From Blattabacterium cuenoti (GTDB taxonomy: Bacteria > Bacteroidota > Bacteroidia > Flavobacteriales > Blattabacteriaceae): a stretch of DNA of 64,000 bases. A program made the position numbers and the translations under genes. The notes below the pieces were generated by a model that had not been told where the DNA came from, did no database searches, and saw only the letters and a list, made by a program, of their open reading frames with translations. This document shows, one piece after another, positions 8,886-17,911 of the stretch (position 1 is its first letter; each line of letters opens with the position of its first letter). The stretch spans positions 62,001 to 126,000 of the forward strand of contig NZ_CP059206.1 of the NCBI RefSeq assembly GCF_014252015.1, given 5' to 3'.

Positions 8886-8893
8886 CAAAGTTA
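8886..8893 (-). promoter_or_regulatory. Candidate -7 promoter element TAACTTTG before the M16 gene
   Basis: On the minus strand TAACTTTG matches the Bacteroidota -7 consensus TAnnTTTG and ends 4 bases before the ATG at 8881. With a start site 5-7 bases downstream the mRNA would be leaderless or nearly so. No TTTG -33 box is found at 19-21 bases upstream. Confidence 0.35.
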
Positions 8894-8997
8894 AAGATTC
8901 AAAAAAGAAATTTACGAATTTTTTTTTCTAAAAAATGGGATTTTTTTCTTTTATTCTATTTTTGTTGTATAAAACAGTTATGAATTCATTATAAAGT

Positions 8998-10323
8998 ATG
9001 ATAAGAATTTCGTTTTTTATTTTCATTTTTTATTTTTTTTTAATAGGAGAAGGAATACTGAAAGCTGATAGTAATCCCATAAAAGGAGACGTTGAAAACG
9101 GAACTGAACTTTTTAAAAAAAATTGTACAGCATGTCATTCCCTAGATTTAGAAAAAAAAATGATAGGGCCCGCTTTACATGATGTAACTGAAAAAAGAAG
9201 TCGTAAATGGTTACATCAATGGATTAAGAATAATAAATCTTTAAGAGAAAGTGGAGATAAAGAAGCTATAGCAATTTATAAGGAATATGGAAATATAGAA
9301 ATGAATTCATTTCCTCAGTTATCTGAAAAACAAATCGATGATATATTATCTTTTATACAAAATCCCAATGTAAAAGAAAAAAAAGAAATTAATGATATTA
9401 ATAATAAGGATATTAATGACAATGATAAGGAAAAAGAAGAAAAACAATTTTTAATAAAATTAATTGTTTTTTGTCTTGTGATTTTGTCTTTAATTCTATT
9501 TTGGATTTTGTATAGAATTCAGATTCTAATCAAATTAATTAATAATAAAGAAGAAACAAGGGTTACTATTTTAAGTAAAATAGATTTCATAACAAGTATT
9601 TTATACAAAAAAATATTAGGAAATAATAAAAGGAAGTGGTATCTATTTTCTTGTTTAATAGGATTATTTTTTTTATCAGGAATATATGAGACTTGGAATT
9701 TGTTAATGAAAATAGATGTTAATAAAGGATATAAACCTGAACAACCTATTTATTTCTCTCATAAAATTCATTCTGAAATTAATAAAATTGATTGTCAATA
9801 CTGTCATTCTTCTGCAAAATATGGAAAAGTATCTGGAATTCCTTCAGTTAATGTTTGTATGAGTTGTCATATTACTATTCATGAATATAATGGAGACTAT
9901 TTGGAAAAAGGAAAAAATAGAAAGGAATACAATCAAGAAATACAAAAAATATATCACGCTGTAGGATGGGATCCAGAAACAAGGAAATATTCTAAAAAAA
10001 TTCATCCTATTCAATGGATTCGTATTCATAATATGCCAGACTTTGTCTATTTCGATCATTCTCAACATATCATAACAGGAGAAAAAAAAATTAAAGAATT
10101 AAAAAAAGTAAATTTAGTTTGTAACGCTTGTCACGGAGAAGTACAAAAAATGGATACAATAGAAATGTCTAATGATTTTACCATGGAATGGTGTATTTCT
10201 TGTCATAGAAATGCAGAAATAGATACAAAAAATCAGTATTATAAAGAATATTTTTCAAACGAAAAAAGTAAAATAACTGTTGATATGGTTGGAGGAACTG
10301 AATGTGCTAAATGTCATTATTGA
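8998..10323 (+). CDS. actA: Alternative complex III subunit A, hexaheme cytochrome c fusion
   Basis: Multiheme c-type cytochrome subunit of alternative complex III, the quinol:cytochrome c (or oxidase) oxidoreductase that replaces bc1 in many Bacteroidota. A signal peptide is followed by a class I cytochrome domain (CTACH, residues about 42-46), a membrane segment (about 152-172), a second membrane segment (about 215-233), and the pentaheme ActA domain with CQYCH, CMSCH, CNACH, CISCH and CAKCH. This gives six heme-binding motifs. It is the first gene of actABCDEF and is transcribed divergently from the M16 unit across 116 bases. Confidence 0.92.
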   Translation: MIRISFFIFIFYFFLIGEGILKADSNPIKGDVENGTELFKKNCTACHSLDLEKKMIGPALHDVTEKRSRKWLHQWIKNNKSLRESGDKEAIAIYKEYGNIEMNSFPQLSEKQIDDILSFIQNPNVKEKKEINDINNKDINDNDKEKEEKQFLIKLIVFCLVILSLILFWILYRIQILIKLINNKEETRVTILSKIDFITSILYKKILGNNKRKWYLFSCLIGLFFLSGIYETWNLLMKIDVNKGYKPEQPIYFSHKIHSEINKIDCQYCHSSAKYGKVSGIPSVNVCMSCHITIHEYNGDYLEKGKNRKEYNQEIQKIYHAVGWDPETRKYSKKIHPIQWIRIHNMPDFVYFDHSQHIITGEKKIKELKKVNLVCNACHGEVQKMDTIEMSNDFTMEWCISCHRNAEIDTKNQYYKEYFSNEKSKITVDMVGGTECAKCHY

Positions 10324-10372
10324 ATGAAAATGAATGAATACCAAAGCAATTAATTATTATAGAATTATTATT

Positions 10373-13351
10373 ATGAAATCAAATAAAAAAGAAAAAATAT
10401 TTGAAAATTACAATCCGGTAAAAGATATTATGAAAGGAGAGACATCTAGACGTGATTTTATTAAATGGTTAGGTTTTAGCACAGCTTCAGTGACTTTAGC
10501 TGCATGTAAAGGACCAGTAATAAAATCTATTCCTTATGTTGTAAAACCAGACAATATAACTCCAGGAATTCCTAATTATTATGCATCAACTATGATTGAT
10601 TCTTTCGATATAGGAAGTGTTTTAGTCAAAACAAGAGAAGGTCGTCCTATAAAAATAGAACCTAATTTTTATTCTGAATATTTTAATGCAACTTCTTCAA
10701 GAATACAATCTTCTTTGTTATCTCTTTATGATGAGGAAAAATTAAAAAATCCTTTTTTAAAAGGAAAAAAAAGTTCTTGGAAAGAAGTAGATAATTATAT
10801 AATTCAACATTTAAAATATTTATCTAAAACAAAAAAAGATATAATTTTTTTATCTCATTCTTATCCCAGTTTTTCTACAAAAAAATTAATTCAAGATTTT
10901 AAAAAAAAATATCCTTATACTAAATGGATTACTTACGATCCTATTTCATATTCCAATGCTTTGGACGCTTCAAAAGAGATATTTGGAGTTAGAGGTTTTC
11001 CCATTTTTGATTTGAAAAAATCAGAATTAATAATTTCTTTCGATGCAGATTTTTTAGGTGACTGGTGTCCAGAAAATATGGCTAAATCTTATGTTTTTAA
11101 TAGAAAACCTAAGAAAAACATGTTACAACATATTCAAATAGAAAGTAATATGACAATAACTGGAGCTAATGCAGATCTTCGTTTATCTAAAAAACCTTCT
11201 GATGTAAAAAAAATGTTGCTTGAAATTTTTCAAACAATTTTTTTAGGAAAAAAACCTAAGAATAAAAATACGGAAAAAATAGTTTCATTAATAAATAAAA
11301 TGAGATCTAAATGTGTTATTCTTGCAGATGGAGATCAAGAGTCTTATGAATTATCCTTTTTAATTAATAAAAAAATTAATAGCCTTGCATTACAAAAAGA
11401 TAAATATTTTTTATCGAAAGAAAGTAATGATAATGAATTCAAAAATTTTTTGAAAGATTTAGATAGAGAAAATGTTGGAGGTTTATTTATTCATAATGTT
11501 AATCCTATTTATAGTCTTCCATTATATGTTTCTAAAAAATTTAAAAAGTTTATAAAAAAAATACCTTTAACAGTTTCTTTTTCTGCAAATAAAGATGAAA
11601 CAAATGAAATTATGGATGTCTTAGCCCCTACTCCTCATTGGCTGGAAAGTTGGGGAGATACTCATCCTATTACTAATATTTATACATTAATTCAGCCTAC
11701 TATTCAATGTATTTTCAATACAAGACAATTTCAGGATTCTTTAATTATTTGGAGTGGAATTAAAGAAAAAAATTATTATAAATATTTGAAAAAAATTTGG
11801 GAAGAAAATATAATTCCTAAATCTAATATTTCTTCTTTTAATGAAGCTTTGTTTCATGGAGTAGTAAAGATTAAAAACCAGGAGTCTATTTTAAATTCAA
11901 AAAATTTTTCAATAAATGAAAAAAAAATACAAGAGTATGAAAAAAAAATAATTAATAATAAAATAGTAAAAAATTTTGAACTTAGATTATACACTAAAAT
12001 TAGCATGGGAGATGGTTCTCAATATAACAACCCTTGGTTACAAGAACTTCCGGATCCCATTACGCGTACTACATGGGATAATTATTTAACTATATCACAT
12101 TTTGATGCAAGAAAAATAGGAGTAAAAAACTGGAATTCAGGGGATGGATCTTTAAATGGAAATTGCGTAGATTTAATTAAAAAAAATGAAATAATAATCA
12201 AAAGTATTCCTATTTTTATTCAACCTGGACAAGCCATAGGATCTGTAGGTTTAGCTTTTGGTTATGGTCAAAAAAAAGGAAAATTGTCTAAGCTAGTTAA
12301 TGGAAAAAATGCTTATAGAAGCTATGAAAATTTTCTTACAATACAAGATAATATACAAATAAAAAAAGTAAACAAAATACATAAATTTGCTTGCGTACAA
12401 TTGCATCATACAACGGAAGGAAGAAATTTAGTTAAGGAAACAGATTTAGAAACGTTTTTAAAATATCCAAAAGAAATTTGGAATGAAGAGGAAAAAATTT
12501 TAACTCATAAAGGAATGTTTTCTACAGAAAAAATTTCTATTTGGAATAATAGTTATAAAGAAAAAGAGAAGGGCCCTCATTTCAATTTATCTATAGATTT
12601 AAATGCTTGTATCGGATGTGGAGCTTGCATTATTGCATGTCATTCAGAAAATAATGTCCCTATTGTTGGAAAAGAGGAAATAGAAAAATCTAGAGATATG
12701 CATTGGTTACGTATAGATAGATATTATTTTTCAAAAAAAGAAAAAGATAACAAGAATAATGAAGAAAATATTTATGATAATCCAAGAGTTTCTTTTCAAC
12801 CAATTATGTGTCAACATTGCGATCACGCTCCTTGTGAAACAGTATGTCCAGTTGGAGCAACTTCTCATGGAAGACAAGGGCAAAATATGATGGCTTACAA
12901 TCGTTGTGTAGGAACTCGTTATTGTGCGAATAATTGCCCTTACAAAGTAAGACGATTTAATTGGTTTGATTATGCTAATAATCAAAAATTTGATTTTAAC
13001 ATGAATAATCCTTTAGGAAAAATGGTATTAAACCCAGATGTTGTGGTTAGAACCAGAGGAGTAATGGAGAAATGCTCTTTATGTATACAAAGAACTCAAT
13101 ATGTTATAGGAATAGCAAAAAAAGAAAATAGGAAAGTGAGAGATGAAGAGTTTGAAACTGCTTGCAGTGTTTCTTGTCCTACGAAAGCTATTACTTTTGG
13201 AGATATTAACGATTCATCTAGTCTTATTTCTCAAAAAATAAAAAATACTAGATCTTATAAACTATTGGATTTTATAGGAGTAAGACCAAATGTTTCTTAT
13301 CAATTAAAAATTAGAAATAATAAGAAAAATGAAATAGAAAAAATGAAATAG
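10373..13351 (+). CDS. actB: Alternative complex III subunit B, molybdopterin-like plus Fe-S protein
   Basis: Large peripheral subunit of alternative complex III. A twin-arginine-type leader (SRRDFIKWLGFSTASVTLAAC) is followed by a long domain related to molybdopterin oxidoreductases. The C-terminal ferredoxin-like domain has four cysteine clusters: CIGCGACIIAC, CQHCDHAPCETVCP, CVGTRYCANNCP and CSLC...CSVSCP. In this family the molybdopterin-like part carries no cofactor and the Fe-S clusters relay electrons to the hemes. I prefer ATG 10373 (MKSNKKEK) over ATG 10334, since other ActB proteins have a short polar leader before the RR motif. It lies 49 bases after actA. Confidence 0.92.
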   Translation: MKSNKKEKIFENYNPVKDIMKGETSRRDFIKWLGFSTASVTLAACKGPVIKSIPYVVKPDNITPGIPNYYASTMIDSFDIGSVLVKTREGRPIKIEPNFYSEYFNATSSRIQSSLLSLYDEEKLKNPFLKGKKSSWKEVDNYIIQHLKYLSKTKKDIIFLSHSYPSFSTKKLIQDFKKKYPYTKWITYDPISYSNALDASKEIFGVRGFPIFDLKKSELIISFDADFLGDWCPENMAKSYVFNRKPKKNMLQHIQIESNMTITGANADLRLSKKPSDVKKMLLEIFQTIFLGKKPKNKNTEKIVSLINKMRSKCVILADGDQESYELSFLINKKINSLALQKDKYFLSKESNDNEFKNFLKDLDRENVGGLFIHNVNPIYSLPLYVSKKFKKFIKKIPLTVSFSANKDETNEIMDVLAPTPHWLESWGDTHPITNIYTLIQPTIQCIFNTRQFQDSLIIWSGIKEKNYYKYLKKIWEENIIPKSNISSFNEALFHGVVKIKNQESILNSKNFSINEKKIQEYEKKIINNKIVKNFELRLYTKISMGDGSQYNNPWLQELPDPITRTTWDNYLTISHFDARKIGVKNWNSGDGSLNGNCVDLIKKNEIIIKSIPIFIQPGQAIGSVGLAFGYGQKKGKLSKLVNGKNAYRSYENFLTIQDNIQIKKVNKIHKFACVQLHHTTEGRNLVKETDLETFLKYPKEIWNEEEKILTHKGMFSTEKISIWNNSYKEKEKGPHFNLSIDLNACIGCGACIIACHSENNVPIVGKEEIEKSRDMHWLRIDRYYFSKKEKDNKNNEENIYDNPRVSFQPIMCQHCDHAPCETVCPVGATSHGRQGQNMMAYNRCVGTRYCANNCPYKVRRFNWFDYANNQKFDFNMNNPLGKMVLNPDVVVRTRGVMEKCSLCIQRTQYVIGIAKKENRKVRDEEFETACSVSCPTKAITFGDINDSSSLISQKIKNTRSYKLLDFIGVRPNVSYQLKIRNNKKNEIEKMK

Positions 13352-13359
13352 AAAAAATT

Positions 13360-14736
13360 ATGTTAAATCATTATGAATCTCCTATAAGAAAACCACTAAT
13401 TTTAGGAAAAAAAACATTTAAAAACATTACTGATGATATATTAAATCCTATAAAAAATAAAGCAGGAAAACTTTGGTGGATTTCTTTATTTATTTCTATT
13501 TTAGCTTTTTTGTGGGGACTGATATGCATTTTTTACACAATCGGAACAGGGATAGGAGTATGGGGATTAAATAGAACAATTAACTGGGCTTGGGATATTA
13601 CCAATTTTGTTTGGTGGGTTGGAATTGGTCATGCTGGAACTTTGATTTCAGCTGTGTTATTATTATTTCGTCAAAAATGGCGTTTATCTATTAATCGATC
13701 AGCAGAAGCAATGACAATTTTTGCAGTAATCCAAGCTGGATTATTCCCTATTATTCATATGGGAAGACCGTGGAATGCTCATTGGGTATTACCTATTCCT
13801 AATCAATTTGGAACTTTATGGCCGAATTTTAATTCTCCTTTATTATGGGATGTATTTGCAATTAGTACTTATTTTTCTGTTTCTACGGTTTTTTGGTTTA
13901 TGGGATTAATTCCAGATTTTGCAATGATACGAGATCGGATTTCAGATCCTTTTCAAAAAAAAATATATAGTATTCTTAGCTTTGGATGGGGAGGTACATC
14001 CAAAGATTGGCAAAGATTTGAAGAAATATCCTTAATTTTAGCTGGTTTGTGTACTCCATTAGTCTTCTCTGTTCACACTATAGTTTCTTTTGATTTTTCT
14101 ACTTCTGTGATTAAGGGTTGGCATAGTACAATATTCCCTCCTTATTTTGTAGCAGGTGCTATATTTTCTGGATTTGCTATGGTACAAACTTTATTAGGCG
14201 TAGCAAGAAAAGTTCTTTCTCTAGAGAATTATATTACCAGAACTCATATTGAGTATATGAATATGATTATTTTATTAACAGGAGGAATTGTTTTATTAGC
14301 TTACATATCAGAATTTATTCTTGCTTGGTATTCAGGAAATCCTTTTGAAAAATTCATTTATTTTTCTGCAGAAGCATCTAAAGGACCATTTTGGTGGGCT
14401 TTTTGGGCACTAATCATATGTAATATTCTTATACCTCAATTTCTATGGATTAAATCTGTACGAAGAAGTTTTTTTTGGTCCTATGTTATAGCTATTATAA
14501 TAAATATTGGAATGTGGTTTGAAAGATTTGATATTATTGTTTTAAATCTCAGTCATGACTATCTTCCTTCTTCTTGGACTGGTTTTGTTCCCTCATTTGT
14601 GGATGTTGGAATCTTTATAGGAACTATTGGTCTTTTTTTTATTCTTTATTTATTGTACATACGTACTTTTCCTGTGATTTCACAATCAGAATTAAAAACA
14701 ATATTGAAAACGGATCATAAAAAAATAATGAAATGA
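13360..14736 (+). CDS. actC: Alternative complex III subunit C, NrfD-like quinone-binding membrane protein
   Basis: Integral membrane subunit of the NrfD/PsrC family that forms the quinol-oxidising site of alternative complex III. The 458-aa protein has about ten hydrophobic helices, with characteristic TNFVWWVGIGHAGTLIS, HMGRPWNAHWVLP and RAVHTIVSFDF-like (here SVHTIVSFDFS) segments. It lies 8 bases after actB and overlaps actD by 4 bases (ATGA). Length and topology are normal for ActC. Confidence 0.93.
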   Translation: MLNHYESPIRKPLILGKKTFKNITDDILNPIKNKAGKLWWISLFISILAFLWGLICIFYTIGTGIGVWGLNRTINWAWDITNFVWWVGIGHAGTLISAVLLLFRQKWRLSINRSAEAMTIFAVIQAGLFPIIHMGRPWNAHWVLPIPNQFGTLWPNFNSPLLWDVFAISTYFSVSTVFWFMGLIPDFAMIRDRISDPFQKKIYSILSFGWGGTSKDWQRFEEISLILAGLCTPLVFSVHTIVSFDFSTSVIKGWHSTIFPPYFVAGAIFSGFAMVQTLLGVARKVLSLENYITRTHIEYMNMIILLTGGIVLLAYISEFILAWYSGNPFEKFIYFSAEASKGPFWWAFWALIICNILIPQFLWIKSVRRSFFWSYVIAIIINIGMWFERFDIIVLNLSHDYLPSSWTGFVPSFVDVGIFIGTIGLFFILYLLYIRTFPVISQSELKTILKTDHKKIMK

Positions 14737-15251
14737 ATATATATGTACATGCATTATATAATAATGATAATACGCTAATAAGTAGTATAAAAATTATACA
14801 ATATCATAATTATAACATACATGAAGTTTATTCTCCTTTTCCAATTCATAATTTGAGTGAAGTGTTAAAATTAAAAAAAACGAATTTATCTTTTTTATCT
14901 TTTATATATGGATTTTTAGGTTTTTGCATAGCTTGTGTATTAACTTGGTATATGATGATTTGGGATTGGCCTCAAAATATTGGAGGAAAACCCTCTTTTT
15001 CTTGGATTAGAAATATTCCTTCTTTTATTCCTGTTATATTTGAGTTATCAATTTTTTTTTCTGCACATTTTATGTGTATTACTTACCTTATTCAGTGTAG
15101 ATTATTTCCAGGACGTATGCCTAAAAATCCAGATCCAAGAACTACTGATAACATTTTTTTAATAGAAATTCATACTGAAAGAAATATTGATAAATTAGTG
15201 AATTTATTAAAAGAAAATGGAGCTATGGAAGTTATAATAAAAAAACGATAG
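14733..15251 (+). CDS. actD: Alternative complex III subunit D (DUF3341)
   Basis: Small membrane subunit of alternative complex III, DUF3341 family. The soluble N-terminal part (HEVYSPFPIHNL) is typical of this family. Two transmembrane helices follow (about residues 55-76 and 98-118), then a C-terminal segment with RLFPGRMPKNPDPRTTDN and FLIEIHTE. It connects the membrane and peripheral parts of the complex. The start overlaps the actC stop by 4 bases, so translation is probably coupled. Confidence 0.9.
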   Translation: MNIYVHALYNNDNTLISSIKIIQYHNYNIHEVYSPFPIHNLSEVLKLKKTNLSFLSFIYGFLGFCIACVLTWYMMIWDWPQNIGGKPSFSWIRNIPSFIPVIFELSIFFSAHFMCITYLIQCRLFPGRMPKNPDPRTTDNIFLIEIHTERNIDKLVNLLKENGAMEVIIKKR

Positions 15252-15284
15252 ATCCAATTAAAAAATATAAGTTAGTTAAATGTT

Positions 15285-15899
15285 ATGAATAGATATTTTT
15301 ACGAAATCATTATGATTCTAGATATCATTTTTTTAGTATTTTTAGAATCTTGTTGGTTTGATAAAACTAAACCTAATGTAGTGTATATGCCAGATATGTA
15401 TTATTCAGAAGCATATGAACCCTATTCAGATCCTTATTCAAATTACAAGAATAAAAAAAATAAAAGAATTAAAATCCCTTTATTTTCAAAATACAAGACT
15501 TCTTCATTGTTACCTGTAGAAGGTACGGTCTCTAGAACTAATTCATTTTATAATTTTATAGATATTAAAAATAAAGGATTTAATTATTCAAAAAATATAA
15601 TTCAAAATCCACTATATAGAAATCATGAAAAAAAAGAAATTATGATAAAAAAAGGAGAAAAATTATATCAAATCAACTGTTCTATATGTCACGGTAAAAA
15701 TGGAGATGGACAAGGAGAATTAGTCAAAAACGAAAAAATTTTGGGTGTACCTAGTTATAAAGACAGAGACCTTAGTCTTGGAAGTATTTATTATGTTATT
15801 ACATATGGAAAAAATAATATGAACTCTTATGCTTCACAATTAAACGAAACAGATAGATGGAGAGTATCAGAATATGTTATGTTTATAAAAAACAAATAA
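15285..15899 (+). CDS. actE: Alternative complex III subunit E, monoheme cytochrome c lipoprotein
   Basis: Periplasmic cytochrome c subunit of alternative complex III. The N-terminus is hydrophobic and ends in LESC, a plausible lipobox (cysteine near residue 23), so it is probably lipid-anchored. One heme site, CSICH, lies near residue 132 within a cytochrome c domain (GEKLYQINCSICHGKNGDG). The YMPDMYYSEAYEPYS segment after the lipobox is typical of ActE. It lies 33 bases after actD. Confidence 0.9.
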   Translation: MNRYFYEIIMILDIIFLVFLESCWFDKTKPNVVYMPDMYYSEAYEPYSDPYSNYKNKKNKRIKIPLFSKYKTSSLLPVEGTVSRTNSFYNFIDIKNKGFNYSKNIIQNPLYRNHEKKEIMIKKGEKLYQINCSICHGKNGDGQGELVKNEKILGVPSYKDRDLSLGSIYYVITYGKNNMNSYASQLNETDRWRVSEYVMFIKNK

Positions 15900-15935
15900 A
15901 CATGTATCAACTTTATACTTTTTATACTTTATAAA

Positions 15936-17165
15936 ATGAATAAAAAAATTATCATTTTTATTATTATCATCACAGGTTTTATTTTCATTTCTTTAGATCA
16001 AATATTTATAGAAAATAAAAAAAATTATCCTGTTTTTACAGGGATAGAAAAAAAGAATCTTAATATAAAAGATCATAACCCTTGGATAGAATTATATATT
16101 TCTATTTTTTATTTTACCTCTATATCTTTAGGATCATTATTTTTTTTAGGAATACAAAATGTTTCAAAATCAGGTTGGTCCGTGATTATTCATCCTATTA
16201 TGGAGGAAATTTCATCTTTTATACCATATGGTATGGGGATGATTTTTATCATATTATTATTAAATACAATGGATATTGTGCATATATTTCATTGGATGGA
16301 TCCCAATTTATATAATCCTATTTCTTTAAAGTATGATAAAATTATTGCAAGCAAAAGATTATTTTTAAATATTCCGTTTTTCTTAGTAAGAAGTGTGATT
16401 TATGTATTAGGATGTAGTTTCTTTTATTCAAATATTAGAAAAATTTCTCGTAAATTATACATATCACATTCTTTAAATGATTATAAAAAATTATATTTTA
16501 GATCTGTTATTTATGTTATATTTTTCTCTATCATTTCTACATTTATGATATGGGATTGGGTTATGTCTTTAAACCCACATTGGTTCAGTACTTTATTTGG
16601 ATGGTATGTTTTAAGCAGTTTTATTATAACAGGAATAAGTACAATCACAATAACTGCTATTTATCTTAATAAAAAAGGGAACTTCCCCTTATTTAATAAA
16701 AGCCATTTACATGATTTAAGCAAATATCTATTTTCTGGAAGCTTATTATGGACTTATCTTTGGTTCTCCCAATTTCTACTTTATTGGTATGGTAATATAC
16801 CAGAAGAAATTATATATTTCATAAAAAGAGAAGAAATCTATAATTCTATTCATTTTTGGATGCTTATTCCTAATTTTGTAATTCCTTTTTTTGCATTAAT
16901 TAGTAGTAAAAATAAGTTAAATTACCGAATAGTATTTTTAGTATCTTTCATTTTACTCATAGGTCATTACATAGATATATACAATTTAATTGCTCCAGAT
17001 ATTAATCAAGGAATTCAATTTTGTATCTTCGAAATAATAGGTTCTTTATTAATAATAGGAGGATTTTTTATGTATATTTTATTTTCAAATTTTAGAAGAT
17101 TAAATTTTTCTGAAGGAAATCCTTTTTTTAAGGAAAGTAAAGATTATAAATATCCTTACATGTAA
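15936..17165 (+). CDS. actF: Alternative complex III subunit F, second NrfD-like membrane subunit
   Basis: Second large membrane subunit of alternative complex III (quinol:cytochrome c oxidoreductase quinone-binding subunit 2), distantly related to ActC. It has about ten hydrophobic helices, WDWVMSLNPHWFSTLFGWYV, and SQFLLYWYGNIPEE, all characteristic of ActF. It ends the act operon. In many Flavobacteria cytochrome oxidase genes follow; here the next genes are trkA/trkH on the other strand, so the electron acceptor must be encoded elsewhere. A hairpin with a short T-run follows the stop. Confidence 0.92.
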   Translation: MNKKIIIFIIIITGFIFISLDQIFIENKKNYPVFTGIEKKNLNIKDHNPWIELYISIFYFTSISLGSLFFLGIQNVSKSGWSVIIHPIMEEISSFIPYGMGMIFIILLLNTMDIVHIFHWMDPNLYNPISLKYDKIIASKRLFLNIPFFLVRSVIYVLGCSFFYSNIRKISRKLYISHSLNDYKKLYFRSVIYVIFFSIISTFMIWDWVMSLNPHWFSTLFGWYVLSSFIITGISTITITAIYLNKKGNFPLFNKSHLHDLSKYLFSGSLLWTYLWFSQFLLYWYGNIPEEIIYFIKREEIYNSIHFWMLIPNFVIPFFALISSKNKLNYRIVFLVSFILLIGHYIDIYNLIAPDINQGIQFCIFEIIGSLLIIGGFFMYILFSNFRRLNFSEGNPFFKESKDYKYPYM

Positions 17166-17169
17166 TAAT

Positions 17170-17199
17170 AAGTTTTATTTCCCTTAATCAAAACTTTTT
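17170..17199 (+). terminator. Candidate terminator hairpin after actF
   Basis: AAGTTTT (17170-17176) and AAAACTT (17190-17196) form a perfect 7-bp stem with a 13-base loop, and the T-run extends to 17199. It sits between the convergent actF and trkA genes. The stem is AT-rich, so efficiency is uncertain. Confidence 0.4.
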
Positions 17200-17211
17200 G
17201 AGCAGTAAATA

Positions 17212-17910
17212 TTAATTATGATTATTATTTTTATCTTTTACAAAGTTCATGATAGATCTGTTAGATCCAAAAAGAGTTAATATATCTCCCTTTTGTAAAA
17301 CAGTATCTCCTGTAACTAATCCTATGACTTTTCTTGTAGGAGTACCCTTGGAGGACTTTGGATTATTTATATCTCGTATTACAGTGATTAAAGAGACAGA
17401 ATATTTTTGTGTTAACTTTAAACTTTTAACAGATTTTCCACTAAAAGAAGATGGAGAAAAAACTTCTGCTATAGAATGCTTATTATCTACTCTAAAATAA
17501 TCTAAAGCATAATTAAAAGATATTTGTTTAGTCAATCGAAAGGCGGCATCTTGTTCTGGATGAATCACGTCATTAATTCCCATAGCTTCTAATATTGTAT
17601 CATGTATCTTAGATAAAGATCTACTTACGATTCTCAAATGCTTATATTTTTTCAGTATAGCTGTTGTTACTATTGATGATCCTTCATTTTCTCCAATGGC
17701 TACAATTCCTAAATCTGCTTGTTGTATAGGTAACACCTTATAAGCAGATTCATTATTTGCATCCATACATACTACATTGGCTATATGATCTTTTAATAAA
17801 TCTACTTTTTCCATTTTATGATCTATACCAAAAACCTCGTGTCCATTATCTGTTAAATTAAGAGCTAAAGATCTTCCAAAATTTCCTAAACCAATAATTA
17901 TAATTTTCAT
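17212..17910 (-). CDS. trkA: Trk/Ktr potassium uptake regulatory subunit
   Basis: Cytosolic NAD(P)-binding regulator of a K+ channel-like transporter. The Rossmann motif GLGNFGRSLALNL is at the very N-terminus and the acidic GIDHKMEKVD strand follows. A TrkA_C domain occupies about residues 140-225. I set the start at ATG 17910 (MKIIIIGLGNFG); the longer frame to 17964 runs into trkH and adds a non-conserved tail. The ATG lies one base after the trkH stop, so the two are translated from one message. At 232 aa it has a single RCK domain (KtrA-like rather than duplicated E. coli TrkA). Confidence 0.92.
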   Translation of the reverse strand: MKIIIIGLGNFGRSLALNLTDNGHEVFGIDHKMEKVDLLKDHIANVVCMDANNESAYKVLPIQQADLGIVAIGENEGSSIVTTAILKKYKHLRIVSRSLSKIHDTILEAMGINDVIHPEQDAAFRLTKQISFNYALDYFRVDNKHSIAEVFSPSSFSGKSVKSLKLTQKYSVSLITVIRDINNPKSSKGTPTRKVIGLVTGDTVLQKGDILTLFGSNRSIMNFVKDKNNNHN

Positions 17911-17911
17911 A

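Noticed and set aside
12731..12985. 84-aa minus-strand ORF inside actB
   Set aside because: Antisense to the conserved Fe-S region of actB; no recognisable features.
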